This document shows, piece by piece, positions 23,822-31,087 of a stretch of DNA of 33,112 nt. Numbering within the stretch: the first letter of the stretch is position 1; each line of letters starts with the position of its first letter. Source of the DNA: an uncultured Bacteroidales bacterium (GTDB lineage: Bacteria; Bacteroidota; Bacteroidia; Bacteroidales; WCHB1-69); NCBI GenBank assembly GCA_947169105.1, contig CAMVOL010000005.1, forward strand, positions 73,171-106,282, in the 5' to 3' direction. The translations under genes were made by a program, and so were the position numbers. Under the pieces are notes generated by a model. That model saw only the letters and a list, made by a program, of their open reading frames with translations. It was not told where the DNA came from and ran no database searches.

Positions 23822-24316
23822 TTACAGCAGCCTTATCGCAATATGGGCGCAGGCCTCGGCATCGGCGAGGGCGTGGTGGTGATGTTCCAGATTGAAGCCG
23901 CACGCTTTCGACACTGTGTGCAGCTGGTGGTTGGGCAGTTGTTTCCCGAAGTGCCGGCGTGCGGCACGGCAGGTGCAGCGGAACCGGTAGCCGGGATACT
24001 CCATTTGGTAGGTTTGGAACACGGCTTTGAGGCATCCCTCGTCGAAGGGGCTGTTGTGCGCCACGAGGGTCAGTCCGGCGATGCGCGGGGCGATTTGTCT
24101 CCACACTTCCGGGAAGGACGGGGCGGTGTCGGTGTCTTCTCGCGAGAGACCATGCACCTGCTGGCAGAACCATGCGTAGTAGTTAGGCACCGGATGGATG
24201 AGGCTGTAGAAGGTGTCGGTGATGACGCCGTTGCGCACGACCACCACGCCGACACTGCACACGCTGCTGCGCTGTCCGTTGGCGGTCTCAAAGTCAATAG
24301 CTGCGAAGTCGTTCAT
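23822..24316 (-). CDS. DEDDh 3'-5' exonuclease (DnaQ / DNA polymerase III epsilon-like)
   Basis: 164 residues containing all three exonuclease motifs: Exo I FAAIDFETANG (Asp and Glu near residues 8-10), Exo II VAHNSPFD (about residue 85), and Exo III HHALADAEACA with the His-x4-Asp of the DEDDh subtype near the C-terminus. It is a stand-alone exonuclease domain with no polymerase-binding or helicase extension. Such proteins trim 3' ends of DNA or RNA in repair and turnover. It stands alone between the acd-etfBA operon and the accessory region, with its own promoter boxes upstream. ATG 24316 gives the expected short lead before Exo I. The cellular substrate cannot be inferred. Confidence 0.93.
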   Translation of the reverse strand: MNDFAAIDFETANGQRSSVCSVGVVVVRNGVITDTFYSLIHPVPNYYAWFCQQVHGLSREDTDTAPSFPEVWRQIAPRIAGLTLVAHNSPFDEGCLKAVFQTYQMEYPGYRFRCTCRAARRHFGKQLPNHQLHTVSKACGFNLEHHHHALADAEACAHIAIRLL

Positions 24317-24359
24317 TTCAGTAGGTTACAATGTTGCCGGAGGGTTCTGAACCCGACGG

Positions 24360-24392
24360 CAAAAATACGATAATTTTACGGCAGCAAAAATA
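24360..24392 (-). promoter_or_regulatory. Two candidate -7 boxes (TATTTTTG) upstream of the exonuclease gene
   Basis: TATTTTTG occurs twice on the minus strand, at 24367-24360 and 24392-24385, both matching TAnnTTTG and 44-69 bases from ATG 24316. Either may be used; the nearer one leaves a leader of about 37 bases. Confidence 0.5.
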
Positions 24393-24401
24393 GGGAGCGG
24401 G

Positions 24402-24451
24402 TATGAAAAGGGGTGGCATAATGGTAGAGACGCGCCATGGCACGTCTCTAC
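24402..24451. repeat. REP-like palindromic repeat, copy 1
   Basis: A left flank of the form TATGAAAA-GTGGCA is followed by a near-perfect palindrome (24424-24451) with arms GTAGAGACG and CGTCTCTAC around a GCCATGGC-like centre. The same arms occur at 28141-28170 and 31123-31152, and the same flank at 27432, 28091, 31105 and 32957. No transposase gene is nearby. It resembles REP sequences, which in other bacteria are mobilised by RAYT transposases. Confidence 0.75.
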
Positions 24452-24766
24452 AGTCGCATGGCCGTGCGAATCTACAGGAATATCGCAAGGCGGCGTGCGA
24501 CTTCGGAATCGCAACGTATTTCAGAAAATGTGGTTTTCGTGCCTCACCTCGGAGAGGTGATATTTTATTAACCCCAGATAAGCGAAACTGAAGTGGAGCG
24601 CAATCTGGGGTACGGGAAGGCTTGCGTGTCAACCCGCGGCACGGGCTGCAGGTACGGAAAAACATCGCAGATGATGCCGCGGAAAACACCCCGTCAGGTT
24701 CTAACCTCCTGCCGTCGTGCCGCGGTTGATGCGCCGCGCACTTCCTCCCCAGACTAATCTTGACAC
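24452..24766. other. Gene-free structured region with nested inverted repeats
   Basis: About 315 bases without a credible gene, GC-richer than the surrounding spacers. Inverted repeats seen: CACCTC/GAGGTG at 24545-24559; ACCCCAGAT (24571-24579) with ATCTGGGGT (24603-24611); and a long-range pair, GCGGCACG near 24637-24644 with CGTGCCGC near 24718-24725. Short frames crossing it have no recognisable domain. It looks like a dispersed non-coding element attached to the REP copy, or possibly a structured RNA; no known RNA family was recognised. Confidence 0.45.
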
Positions 24767-25447
24767 TTAGCGGTCACGGTCACAATTAGGATATATAAAA
24801 GAAACATGCTGTGTCATAATTTCCTTGTTCAAACCAAGTGTGGACATCTCTTCCGACCACACTTCCTCCCATTCTTCAGCTGAATGAATCTCGTCTTTTT
24901 TTTGTCTGTACCCATTAATAAATCCAATATAGAGAAGTTTTGCTTTTATACCACACTGATGACAGAAGTACATGAAAGCCAATCTGTTTGCAAGCTGATA
25001 ACAATTTGTTTTTATCCATTCCTTGGAAGTATCCGCATTGAGCCATCGCTGAGTTTTACTAAATGCTGTACTAATAGTTTCTCTGCTTTTTTCTTTTGCT
25101 GAACACCATTGAAAAGATTCTTCTTTATGAGCTTTTGCCTCAACAAAGAACCAAGTATCTCCTATTTTGAAAATTCCATCCCAATTCATTGCTGTTCCAC
25201 GTTGTGGCCAAAATTTCTCCCACTTTTTCTTTATTACATCATAATTGTCTAATTTTTCAAAACATTCAATTCCTTTACATTCACAATCACCTGAAAGTCT
25301 ATTTGCATCATACGGAAAATCAAACCAATAAACTTGTTCAAACTGGCCTGTTGCATTCTGAATATGCATATCTAATTCTTCACGATGATGCCCAAGAAAT
25401 CTCATTAACTGGAATTCACTTCCATAACCAAGGCCCATTTCTGCCAT
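24767..25447 (-). CDS. PD-(D/E)XK-like protein of unknown function
   Basis: 226 residues, not recognised as a named family. Around residues 87-105 the segment NWDGIFKIGDTWFFVEAKAH has the spacing D-(x)n-E-x-K on two beta strands that defines the PD-(D/E)XK nuclease core. A preceding helix (GSEFQLMRFLGHHREELD) carries a candidate supporting Glu. The C-terminal half is helical and contains the Cys-rich FCHQCG. No signal peptide, so cytoplasmic. It is the last gene of the minus-strand accessory block, 116 bases after an AAA+ ATPase, with its own -7 box and an inverted repeat in its leader. A nuclease acting in defence or element maintenance is plausible but inferred. ATG 25447 is chosen; a second Met three codons later is possible. 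Confidence 0.8.
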   Translation of the reverse strand: MAEMGLGYGSEFQLMRFLGHHREELDMHIQNATGQFEQVYWFDFPYDANRLSGDCECKGIECFEKLDNYDVIKKKWEKFWPQRGTAMNWDGIFKIGDTWFFVEAKAHKEESFQWCSAKEKSRETISTAFSKTQRWLNADTSKEWIKTNCYQLANRLAFMYFCHQCGIKAKLLYIGFINGYRQKKDEIHSAEEWEEVWSEEMSTLGLNKEIMTQHVSFIYPNCDRDR

Positions 25448-25467
25448 AATAATAATTGTTTTTGATT

Positions 25468-25519
25468 AAACGGACTCCTCATTTATTTTATAATTCCCCG
25501 AATATTGCGAAGTCCGTTT
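25468..25519. promoter_or_regulatory. Perfect 9-bp inverted repeat in the leader of the PD-(D/E)XK-like gene
   Basis: AAACGGACT (25468-25476) and AGTCCGTTT (25511-25519) are exact reverse complements separated by 34 bases. They lie between the candidate promoter at 25555-25548 and ATG 25447, so the transcript leader can fold into a long hairpin, or the arms could be operator half-sites. Confidence 0.5.
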
Positions 25520-25547
25520 TACAATACTCGGAGATTTTTTCACTCCG

Positions 25548-25555
25548 CAAAAATA
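25548..25555 (-). promoter_or_regulatory. Promoter -7 box (TATTTTTG) of the PD-(D/E)XK-like gene
   Basis: TATTTTTG on the minus strand fits TAnnTTTG. It lies 8 bases after the AAA+ ATPase stop and about 100 bases before ATG 25447, suggesting the nuclease-like gene has its own transcript. Confidence 0.55.
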
Positions 25556-25563
25556 CTCTTTTT

Positions 25564-27360
25564 TCACCTTCGGAACCCGATGCCGCAATACTTCCCCTCC
25601 CCGATCTTCTCGTGGCGGCAGAGTTCTTCAATTTCCGGAAGGGTCGGGCGGGTGCCGTGCAGCACCTCCTCCATCACCACCTTGCGCACGATGTTGTCGA
25701 TCTCACCACCGGAAAAGTCGTGGCGGGTGGCTAAGTGCCGGCAGTCGTCATTGCTGAGCCACGAGAGCTTATCCTTCCAGATGCTCTGCTTGGCCTCCGT
25801 GGTTGGCTGTCCGAACCGAATCTTAAACAGGAAGCGGCGGGCGAACGCGCTGTCGAGGTTGTCGGTGAGATTGGTGGTGGCGATGAGGATGCCGTCGAGC
25901 TTTTCCATCTCCTCCAAGATGATGTTCTGGATGGCATTCTCGGTCTGCGCCACTCCGCTGGAACCGCTGGTGTGGTTGATGTTCTGACGACTGCTCAGCA
26001 AAGCGTCGGCCTCGTTGAACAGCAGGATGGGCTTCCGCTTCTCCTCGTCGCACAACTTTTTATAATCGGTGAAAATACCCTTCACCAGCTTCTGGCTTTC
26101 GCCGTACCAGCAGCTCTTGGCTTCGCTGATGTCCACATGGAATACCGCCCGCCCTGTGGCACGCGCAATCTGGAGGGCCGTTTCGGTCTTGCCGGTGCCG
26201 GGCAAGCCGTGGAACAAGGCCGCCACCCCTTTCGACAAAGACTGCGCCTCCAACCGTTTCTGCAATTCCGAAAAATTTTCCTCCAAAAGATTCTCCTTGA
26301 AAAGTTCCAGCTGCTTTGCTAATTCTTTATCATAAAACAGAGTTTTTTCAGCGATTTTGTCGGGATACACAAAGTTTTTGTTTCGACTGGGAATGTCCGA
26401 GAAAATATCAAAGTCCTCTTCCAAAAACAATCGCTTACCTGTCTCCGTGAGGGTGAGGAAACTGTCGCCAAACATATTGGCAGGTAGCAGCTCTATCAAC
26501 CTCATTTCCTGCAAGATATGTTTTTCATCTTTCAATTCCTTAGCAATGCGAAAGCGGTTGCACGGACGTTCGTAAATGTCATGCAAAGTGATGAAAATGC
26601 TGGTCTTGCCCCTGCCCGACACAAAATTATCACAGATTTCATAAAAAAGCGTTCGGTCTTGGATCGTAAGATTCTTTTTTTGAATTTGTTGTACAAAAGC
26701 AAGGTCAGCGTGCTCCTTTTCCAACTTGCCTGCCTTGTTGAAAACCTCTGATGTTCGGATATCGTCGTCGCTGCGCCGCTCAATAAGATCAGAAACCTCT
26801 TTGACAAACTTGTAGCGGTCGTATTCCTGATCCCGCAATTCACTGCTACTAAATCCGTTACCCTCCATCAAAGCCGCCATCACAATGGAATTGAGTTCAT
26901 ATCCGGAAGCATTCCGGCGCTCCGTTGGCACAAAGTATTGGTCGGCCACCAACTGGTCAAACTCCTTTTTCAGCGGAACCATCACCATATTTTTCACCCC
27001 GAAAAACAGAGACATGTTCATCCATCCGAACACTTTGTCCTGAATGGAAAAGTCGAAAGCGGCCGGCATCAAAATCGCCTGTTCCGATGTAATTTCCAAA
27101 TAGTTGGCTAACTGCTCCACACCCCTTACCACCTCTTGGATGTCCGTCTCTTTGGATTCTGACTGGTTTTCAGCAGCAAGATAGTTCTCATCGGCAAGGG
27201 AGGTCTTCCGACGGATGACTAACCGGCGTGGTTCATCCGTGCGGGCGGCATCCATACGCACCAATTTTCCAGGCGCGACGGCCTCAATCAATTCAGTTCC
27301 AGAGTTTTCCATTCGCAAAGCGAGGAAGCTCAGTGTCTGCAACAAGGTTTCATTTTTCAT
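25564..27360 (-). CDS. AAA+ ATPase with long N-terminal domain
   Basis: 598 residues from ATG 27360; an ATG seven codons further up is less likely. The C-terminal third is a classical AAA module: Walker A GLPGTGKT (about residue 387), pore-side segment CWYGESQKLV, Walker B ILLFNEADALL (about 449), sensor 1 ATTNL (about 495) and the finger ARRF just after it. In Walker B the usual Asp-Glu is Asn-Glu. The first ~350 residues match no domain I know; the segment before the ATPase looks winged-helix-like (LTLTETGKRLFLEED). There is no signal peptide or membrane segment. The closest type is a COG0464-like remodelling ATPase. It precedes the PD-(D/E)XK-like gene, and the two may work together (inference). 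Confidence 0.9.
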   Translation of the reverse strand: MKNETLLQTLSFLALRMENSGTELIEAVAPGKLVRMDAARTDEPRRLVIRRKTSLADENYLAAENQSESKETDIQEVVRGVEQLANYLEITSEQAILMPAAFDFSIQDKVFGWMNMSLFFGVKNMVMVPLKKEFDQLVADQYFVPTERRNASGYELNSIVMAALMEGNGFSSSELRDQEYDRYKFVKEVSDLIERRSDDDIRTSEVFNKAGKLEKEHADLAFVQQIQKKNLTIQDRTLFYEICDNFVSGRGKTSIFITLHDIYERPCNRFRIAKELKDEKHILQEMRLIELLPANMFGDSFLTLTETGKRLFLEEDFDIFSDIPSRNKNFVYPDKIAEKTLFYDKELAKQLELFKENLLEENFSELQKRLEAQSLSKGVAALFHGLPGTGKTETALQIARATGRAVFHVDISEAKSCWYGESQKLVKGIFTDYKKLCDEEKRKPILLFNEADALLSSRQNINHTSGSSGVAQTENAIQNIILEEMEKLDGILIATTNLTDNLDSAFARRFLFKIRFGQPTTEAKQSIWKDKLSWLSNDDCRHLATRHDFSGGEIDNIVRKVVMEEVLHGTRPTLPEIEELCRHEKIGEGKYCGIGFRR

Positions 27361-27431
27361 AGTACAAATATTTTTACACATTACTATGTACGAATGAGAA
27401 ATTTAAAACTCAATCCATAATACGGAAGCAC

Positions 27432-27470
27432 TATGAAAATCCGTGGCATAATTGGCACACCGCGGGTGTC
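27432..27470. repeat. REP-like repeat, divergent copy
   Basis: The shared left flank TATGAAAAT-CCGTGGCATAATTGG (27432-27455) is followed by a short palindromic core with arms ACACC/GGTGT in place of the GTAGAGACG arms. It sits in the 169-base spacer between the AAA+ ATPase and the PLD-family gene. Confidence 0.55.
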
Positions 27471-27529
27471 TGAAAATCTATAAATTATTCAAAACAAACA
27501 ATTTACAGATTTAATAAAATAGGCAAAAT

Positions 27530-28045
27530 CTACGCAATCGGGTCGGTGCAGAACTGGCGGCGTTTGCAGGTTTTGCAGTGCAGTCCCATCCACACCTCGT
27601 CGAACTGCTGCATCGCCTGTTGCACCAGCTCGGGTTCGTTGGTGAGGATGCCCGCCTCGAAGTTGCGGGTGTTCTCGCCCTTCATGCCGATGCCCGCGCC
27701 GGTGAGGTTGGCACTGCCGATATAGGCCTCCTGGCAGTCGAACACCAGCAGCTTGAAGTGCACCCGCGGACAGAGCACCCGCTCCAGCCCGCTTGCTAAC
27801 GACGGGTACTTGTCGAAATCCTCGCGGAAGGCGGGACCGGGTTCCTTCGCGTGGATGAGGCGCACCTCCACGCCTTTGCGCACCAGTTGTGCCAGCACCG
27901 CGAGAAACGGCTTCGTGCCGGCACCCACCTTCACGTACAGGTCTTTGATGTCGGCGGTGCCGATCCACAGCGACTTCCTGACGGAGGCCACGCGGGAGAG
28001 GACGAGGTTGTAATGGTCGGTGTTGGCGATGAAGGTGGTGGGCAT
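27530..28045 (-). CDS. Phospholipase D-family protein, single HKD motif (Nuc-like)
   Basis: 171 residues with one PLD domain. The catalytic motif is H96-x-K98-x4-D103 (VHFKLLVFD), followed by IGSANLTGAG, the Ser/Asn-rich segment typical of PLD nucleases, and FEAGILTNEPELV. A single HKD in so small a protein matches the Nuc/endonuclease group, which dimerises to form one active site and cleaves DNA or RNA phosphodiesters. The tail carries C157-x2-C160-x5-C166, a possible metal-binding finger. No signal peptide, so probably intracellular. A TATCTTTG promoter box lies 29 bases upstream of ATG 28045. This is the intact member of three related copies in this window (see 29431-29567 and 30951-31058). 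Substrate unknown. Confidence 0.9.
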   Translation of the reverse strand: MPTTFIANTDHYNLVLSRVASVRKSLWIGTADIKDLYVKVGAGTKPFLAVLAQLVRKGVEVRLIHAKEPGPAFREDFDKYPSLASGLERVLCPRVHFKLLVFDCQEAYIGSANLTGAGIGMKGENTRNFEAGILTNEPELVQQAMQQFDEVWMGLHCKTCKRRQFCTDPIA

Positions 28046-28073
28046 AATCTGGATGTTGGTGAAAAATCAGCGG

Positions 28074-28081
28074 CAAAGATA
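28074..28081 (-). promoter_or_regulatory. Promoter -7 box (TATCTTTG) of the PLD-family gene
   Basis: TATCTTTG matches TAnnTTTG on the minus strand, 29 bases before ATG 28045. The same box and surrounding bases are conserved upstream of the truncated copy at 31058. Confidence 0.65.
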
Positions 28082-28090
28082 ACACATTTA

Positions 28091-28170
28091 TATGAAAATG
28101 CGTGGCATGGTAGGGACGCGCCGCGTGCGTCCGTGAAACCGGTAGAGACGTGGTGCACCGCGTCTCTACC
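28091..28170. repeat. REP-like repeat, copy 2 (double palindrome)
   Basis: The left flank TATGAAAATGCGTGGCATGG is followed by a first palindrome with arms GGGACGC/GCGTCC-like (28112-28133). A second, almost perfect 30-bp palindrome (28141-28170) has arms GGTAGAGACG and CGTCTCTACC. The second ends 10 bases after the stop codon of the ATPase gene at 28181 and may also act as its 3' hairpin. Confidence 0.75.
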
Positions 28171-28180
28171 AGCAATTGGA

Positions 28181-29332
28181 TTACAGAGGCAGGGGAAATC
28201 CTAGCAGCCGTAAAATCCAGAGACGCAGAAAACGGTCGCTGATACGGTACTGCTTGCCTTCCTCCACAATCATCTCGGCTGCGGTCAATTTCTTCAATGC
28301 AGCCTGCACTGAGCTGGCAGAGAGAAGTTTGTGCCTATTGATAAAAGACGAGGAGGTGATTTGCATGGCCTTTCCGTCTATGGCAATCGCATACAGAAGC
28401 TCCTTTTGCCGTATGGACATGTTAGAAAGCATTTCTCTATAGTGTAAATCATTGCTATCCAATATATTTTGCAAAGATTGTAATAAAATTCCCCTGTCAC
28501 AAATTCCCTCCGCTCCTGTATTTGCGAATGACTCATTCAATGTTTTTTGCACATAAAAAGTATGTCCCTCATAAAGGTCATAAACCTGTCCGGCAATGTC
28601 ATTTTCAATGTTTTTTCCTTTATCGGAGAACATTTTCACCATAAAACCCATATACACATCACGGGCGATCGGACCGAGGTCCATATTGTCAGCACTTTTA
28701 TAGAAAGGCCTTTTCTCGCTTTCAAACATCATTCCCAACAGGTGCCGCTGGCTCCCGGCAAAGATGAAATGGCAATTGTTCACACGTTGGATATGGCTTC
28801 GCAGGAGAGCTTCCACATTCTTCTCGGGATATTTTTCAATCTGCTGGAATTCGTCGATGGCCACAATACACGGCCGGGAGGCATTCTGCAAATATTGGAA
28901 AATCTCTTCAAGGGTGAGTTCCGGATGTTCGATATCCCCCAAGCCAAGAGAAAATTCAGGAAGCCCTGTGTTAGCGTCAAAACTCATTTTCCCGTTGAGG
29001 CTTTTGAGCGCCTGCGCAAATTTCAGAGCCATCTTATGGCCTAAAGACACCGTCTGCCCATAGATAGCTCGTCCCAGTTCGTGGACCAGCTCCTGCAAAC
29101 AGCTGGTATGCAGGATATCAAGAAAGAAAGTATAGTAGTTCTTTTTAATTTCGGGCTTGTCAAAACAATACTGTATAAGCCCTGTTTTTCCCATACGTCG
29201 GTCCGACTTAAGCACCACGTTATTGCCGTTGCGGAGAAGTTTTATCAGCCGCTCGGATTCTGCTTTACGGTCGCAAAAATATTCCGGCTTGATACGCCCG
29301 ATGACCACAAAAGGATTCTCGTCTTGATTCAT
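28181..29332 (-). CDS. COG1672-type AAA/STAND-like ATPase
   Basis: 383 residues from ATG 29332. I chose this start because a -7 box at 29359-29352 would place the more upstream ATG (29365) outside the transcript. The N-terminus (NPFVVIGRIKPEYFCDRKAE) and P-loop SDRRMGKTGL (about residue 44) are characteristic of the 'ATP-binding protein' family of archaeal/STAND-like ATPases. Walker B is CIVAIDEFQQI (about 156), followed by the sensor segment FIFAGSQRHLL. The C-terminal ~100 residues look like a winged helix (SSFINRHKLLSASSVQAALKKL). There is no effector domain. The function of such single ATPases is generally unknown; the winged helix suggests nucleic-acid contact. It lies between the PLD gene and a decayed PLD copy. 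Confidence 0.9.
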   Translation of the reverse strand: MNQDENPFVVIGRIKPEYFCDRKAESERLIKLLRNGNNVVLKSDRRMGKTGLIQYCFDKPEIKKNYYTFFLDILHTSCLQELVHELGRAIYGQTVSLGHKMALKFAQALKSLNGKMSFDANTGLPEFSLGLGDIEHPELTLEEIFQYLQNASRPCIVAIDEFQQIEKYPEKNVEALLRSHIQRVNNCHFIFAGSQRHLLGMMFESEKRPFYKSADNMDLGPIARDVYMGFMVKMFSDKGKNIENDIAGQVYDLYEGHTFYVQKTLNESFANTGAEGICDRGILLQSLQNILDSNDLHYREMLSNMSIRQKELLYAIAIDGKAMQITSSSFINRHKLLSASSVQAALKKLTAAEMIVEEGKQYRISDRFLRLWILRLLGFPLPL

Positions 29333-29351
29333 GTCACAAATTTTTGAGCGG

Positions 29352-29359
29352 CAAAAATA
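29352..29359 (-). promoter_or_regulatory. Promoter -7 box (TATTTTTG) of the COG1672-type ATPase gene
   Basis: TATTTTTG on the minus strand, 20 bases before ATG 29332; matches TAnnTTTG. The spacing gives a very short leader and fixes the choice of start codon. Confidence 0.6.
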
Positions 29360-29430
29360 CAACAATTTTCAAATTATTCAAAATGAATTATCCAAAATGA
29401 ATAATTTGATTTGAATAAAATAGATAAAAT

Positions 29431-29567
29431 CTACGCTATCGGGTCGGCGCAGAACTGGCGGCGTTTGCAGGTTTTGCAGTACCGATCCACAGCGACTTCC
29501 TGACGGAGGCCACGCGGGCGAGGACGAGGTTGTAGTGGTCGGTGTTGGAGATGTAGGTGGTGGGCAT
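29431..29567 (-). pseudogene. PLD-family gene remnant with internal 379-bp deletion and frameshift
   Basis: This 137-base segment is the intact PLD gene (27530-28045) with its middle removed. ATG 29567 and the next ~29 codons (MPTTYISNTDHYNLVLARVA, through LWIGTA) match its N-terminus. The sequence then jumps to the last ~50 bases (the CKTC-RRQFC-TDPIA part). The 379-bp loss is not a multiple of three, so the tail is read out of frame and a stop appears after 43 codons. The HKD motif is gone. Homology continues past the stop into the 3' flank (ATAAAATAG-AAAATCTACGC). There is no matching promoter; the start codon lies just 13 bases after the DUF4143 ATPase stop. Confidence 0.9.
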
Positions 29568-29580
29568 AAGGGAGCGTGTT

Positions 29581-30831
29581 TTACTTGTCTATGACAGTTT
29601 CATCTGTAAGAAAATCAAGCAGGCTGAGATTGAGAAAGCCGTTGTCGTCGTAATATGGAAGAACGGGGTCTTTTTGTACAAGAATTTTTCTGAAGGAGTC
29701 ATTAATGTGCCGTAAGGACTTGATTTCCTTTTGGCGCTTTTCCTCATCATACAAAGCGTATGCGGATTGTATGTAGTATCGTTGACTGCCTCTGTTGCAC
29801 ACAAAATCAACTTCAAATTGTTTTCTTTTAGATTTCCCGTCTTCCTTGCAGTTAACTTCAACCATTCCGACATCCACCGACATCCCCCTCATCCTAAGTT
29901 CGTTATAAATTACATTCTCCATAATGTGTCCGTAGTCGTTCTGCCGGAAGTTCAGTCGGGCATTGCGTAGACCGACATCCACAAAATAGTACTTCATGGG
30001 CGTGCCGATATAGTGTCTGCCCCTCACATCATACCGTTGGGCTTTTTCTATGAGAAATGCATCTTGCATATATTGCAGGTATGAGGCCACGGTATCGCGT
30101 GCTATGTGCATCTTTTTTTCAGAAATAAAGGTGTTGGTCAGTGTCAACGGATTGGTCAGTGTGCCGATGTTGGAGGCCACCACATTCATCAGTTCCTCCA
30201 TTTCCTCATTGCCGCGCAGGTTATAGCGTGAAATGATGTCTTGGAAATAGGTTTGAGAGAACAGAGCTTGCAGATAGGTGGCTTTACGATTTTCACTGCC
30301 GATCGACAGCAGTCCCGGCATACCACCATAAACTTGGTAATTGTTCCAAGCTCCGGATTCAGTGCCGTCAAACACTGACAAAAATTCAGAAAACGAGAGG
30401 GGGTACACCCTCACCTCATCGCCTCTGCCACGGAATTCGGTGATAATGTCTGAGGAAAGAAATTTTGAATTGGAACCAGTGACGTAAGTGTCTGCATTGG
30501 GGATAGGGAGGAAACCGTTCAGCAGGTACTCAAAATTCGGCACAAGTTGGATTTCATCAAGAAGTATGTAGTAGATGTCCTTGTCCACAATTCTGGCTCT
30601 GACATATTGGTTCAGGTTGTCCGGGTTAAGATATTCTCTGTTTTGGTAATCGTCCAAAGCGAAGGAGATGATATGGTCTTCTTGCACTCCCAGTTCCATC
30701 AGTTTCCGTTTGAACAGATTGAAAAGCAGATAGGATTTGCCGCATCTGCGCACACCTGTAACGATCTTTATCAGGCCGTTGTTCCTGCGTTCCAGTAAGG
30801 AAGAAATGTACCGTTCTCTTTTAGCCTCCAT
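29581..30831 (-). CDS. AAA_14 / DUF4143 ATPase
   Basis: 416 residues from ATG 30831; an in-frame ATG at 30864 adds 11 residues and is also within the predicted transcript. The AAA_14 domain has P-loop GVRRCGKSYLL (about residue 27) and Walker B YILLDEIQ (about 90), followed by YVTGSNSKFLSSDI and the RVYPLSFSEFL segment typical of the family. The C-terminal DUF4143 domain is a degenerate PD-(D/E)XK-type region; FEVDFVC after KRKQ fits its core. These ATPases are very common in Bacteroidales, often as isolated, variably present genes; some are associated with defence or selfish elements, but no general function is established. It sits between two decayed copies of the PLD gene. Confidence 0.95.
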   Translation of the reverse strand: MEAKRERYISSLLERRNNGLIKIVTGVRRCGKSYLLFNLFKRKLMELGVQEDHIISFALDDYQNREYLNPDNLNQYVRARIVDKDIYYILLDEIQLVPNFEYLLNGFLPIPNADTYVTGSNSKFLSSDIITEFRGRGDEVRVYPLSFSEFLSVFDGTESGAWNNYQVYGGMPGLLSIGSENRKATYLQALFSQTYFQDIISRYNLRGNEEMEELMNVVASNIGTLTNPLTLTNTFISEKKMHIARDTVASYLQYMQDAFLIEKAQRYDVRGRHYIGTPMKYYFVDVGLRNARLNFRQNDYGHIMENVIYNELRMRGMSVDVGMVEVNCKEDGKSKRKQFEVDFVCNRGSQRYYIQSAYALYDEEKRQKEIKSLRHINDSFRKILVQKDPVLPYYDDNGFLNLSLLDFLTDETVIDK

Positions 30832-30850
30832 TATTCTATTCGTTTTTTTT

Positions 30851-30884
30851 GCGTAAATACGCATTTTTTACGACTGCAAAAATA
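30851..30884 (-). promoter_or_regulatory. Promoter -7 box and palindrome upstream of the DUF4143 ATPase
   Basis: TATTTTTG at 30884-30877 matches TAnnTTTG. Just downstream, GCGTA-AA-TACGC (30851-30862) is a perfect short palindrome overlapping the upper ATG (30864-30862). It could be an operator or leader hairpin, which favours translation from ATG 30831. Confidence 0.5.
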
Positions 30885-30950
30885 CACTTATTTTCGATTT
30901 AACACAAAGTTTAAATGAATATCTGTGTTTTTTATAAATATGTTGGTTGA

Positions 30951-31058
30951 CAACTCTTTACTGTCGGCAGTACCAATCCACAGCGACTTCCTGACGGATG
31001 CCACGCGGGAAAGGACGAAGTTGTAATGGTCGGTGTTGGCGATGTAGGTGGTGGGCAT
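30951..31058 (-). pseudogene. Truncated 5' end of the PLD-family gene, with its promoter
   Basis: From ATG 31058 the first 36 codons (MPTTYIANTDHYNFVLSRVA, then to LWIGTADSKEL) match the intact PLD protein at 28045. The match then ends and the frame runs on to a stop at 30888 through unrelated sequence, giving a 56-residue product without the HKD motif. The promoter box TATCTTTG (31095-31088), the leader and the upstream REP-like repeat are also conserved with the intact gene, so the copy includes its whole 5' region. Transcription could still read into the DUF4143 ATPase gene. Confidence 0.88.
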
Positions 31059-31087
31059 AATCTGAATGTTGGTGAAGAAATCAGTGG

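Noticed and set aside
24318-24689. Minus-strand frame of 123 codons upstream of the exonuclease gene
   Set aside because: It crosses the REP palindrome and inverted repeats, has no promoter or domain, and looks like translation of a non-coding repeat.
27489-28175. 228-codon frame overlapping the PLD gene in another frame
   Set aside because: Composition is Arg/Gly/Ala-rich without domains; the overlapping 171-codon frame has a complete HKD motif and a promoter at the right distance.
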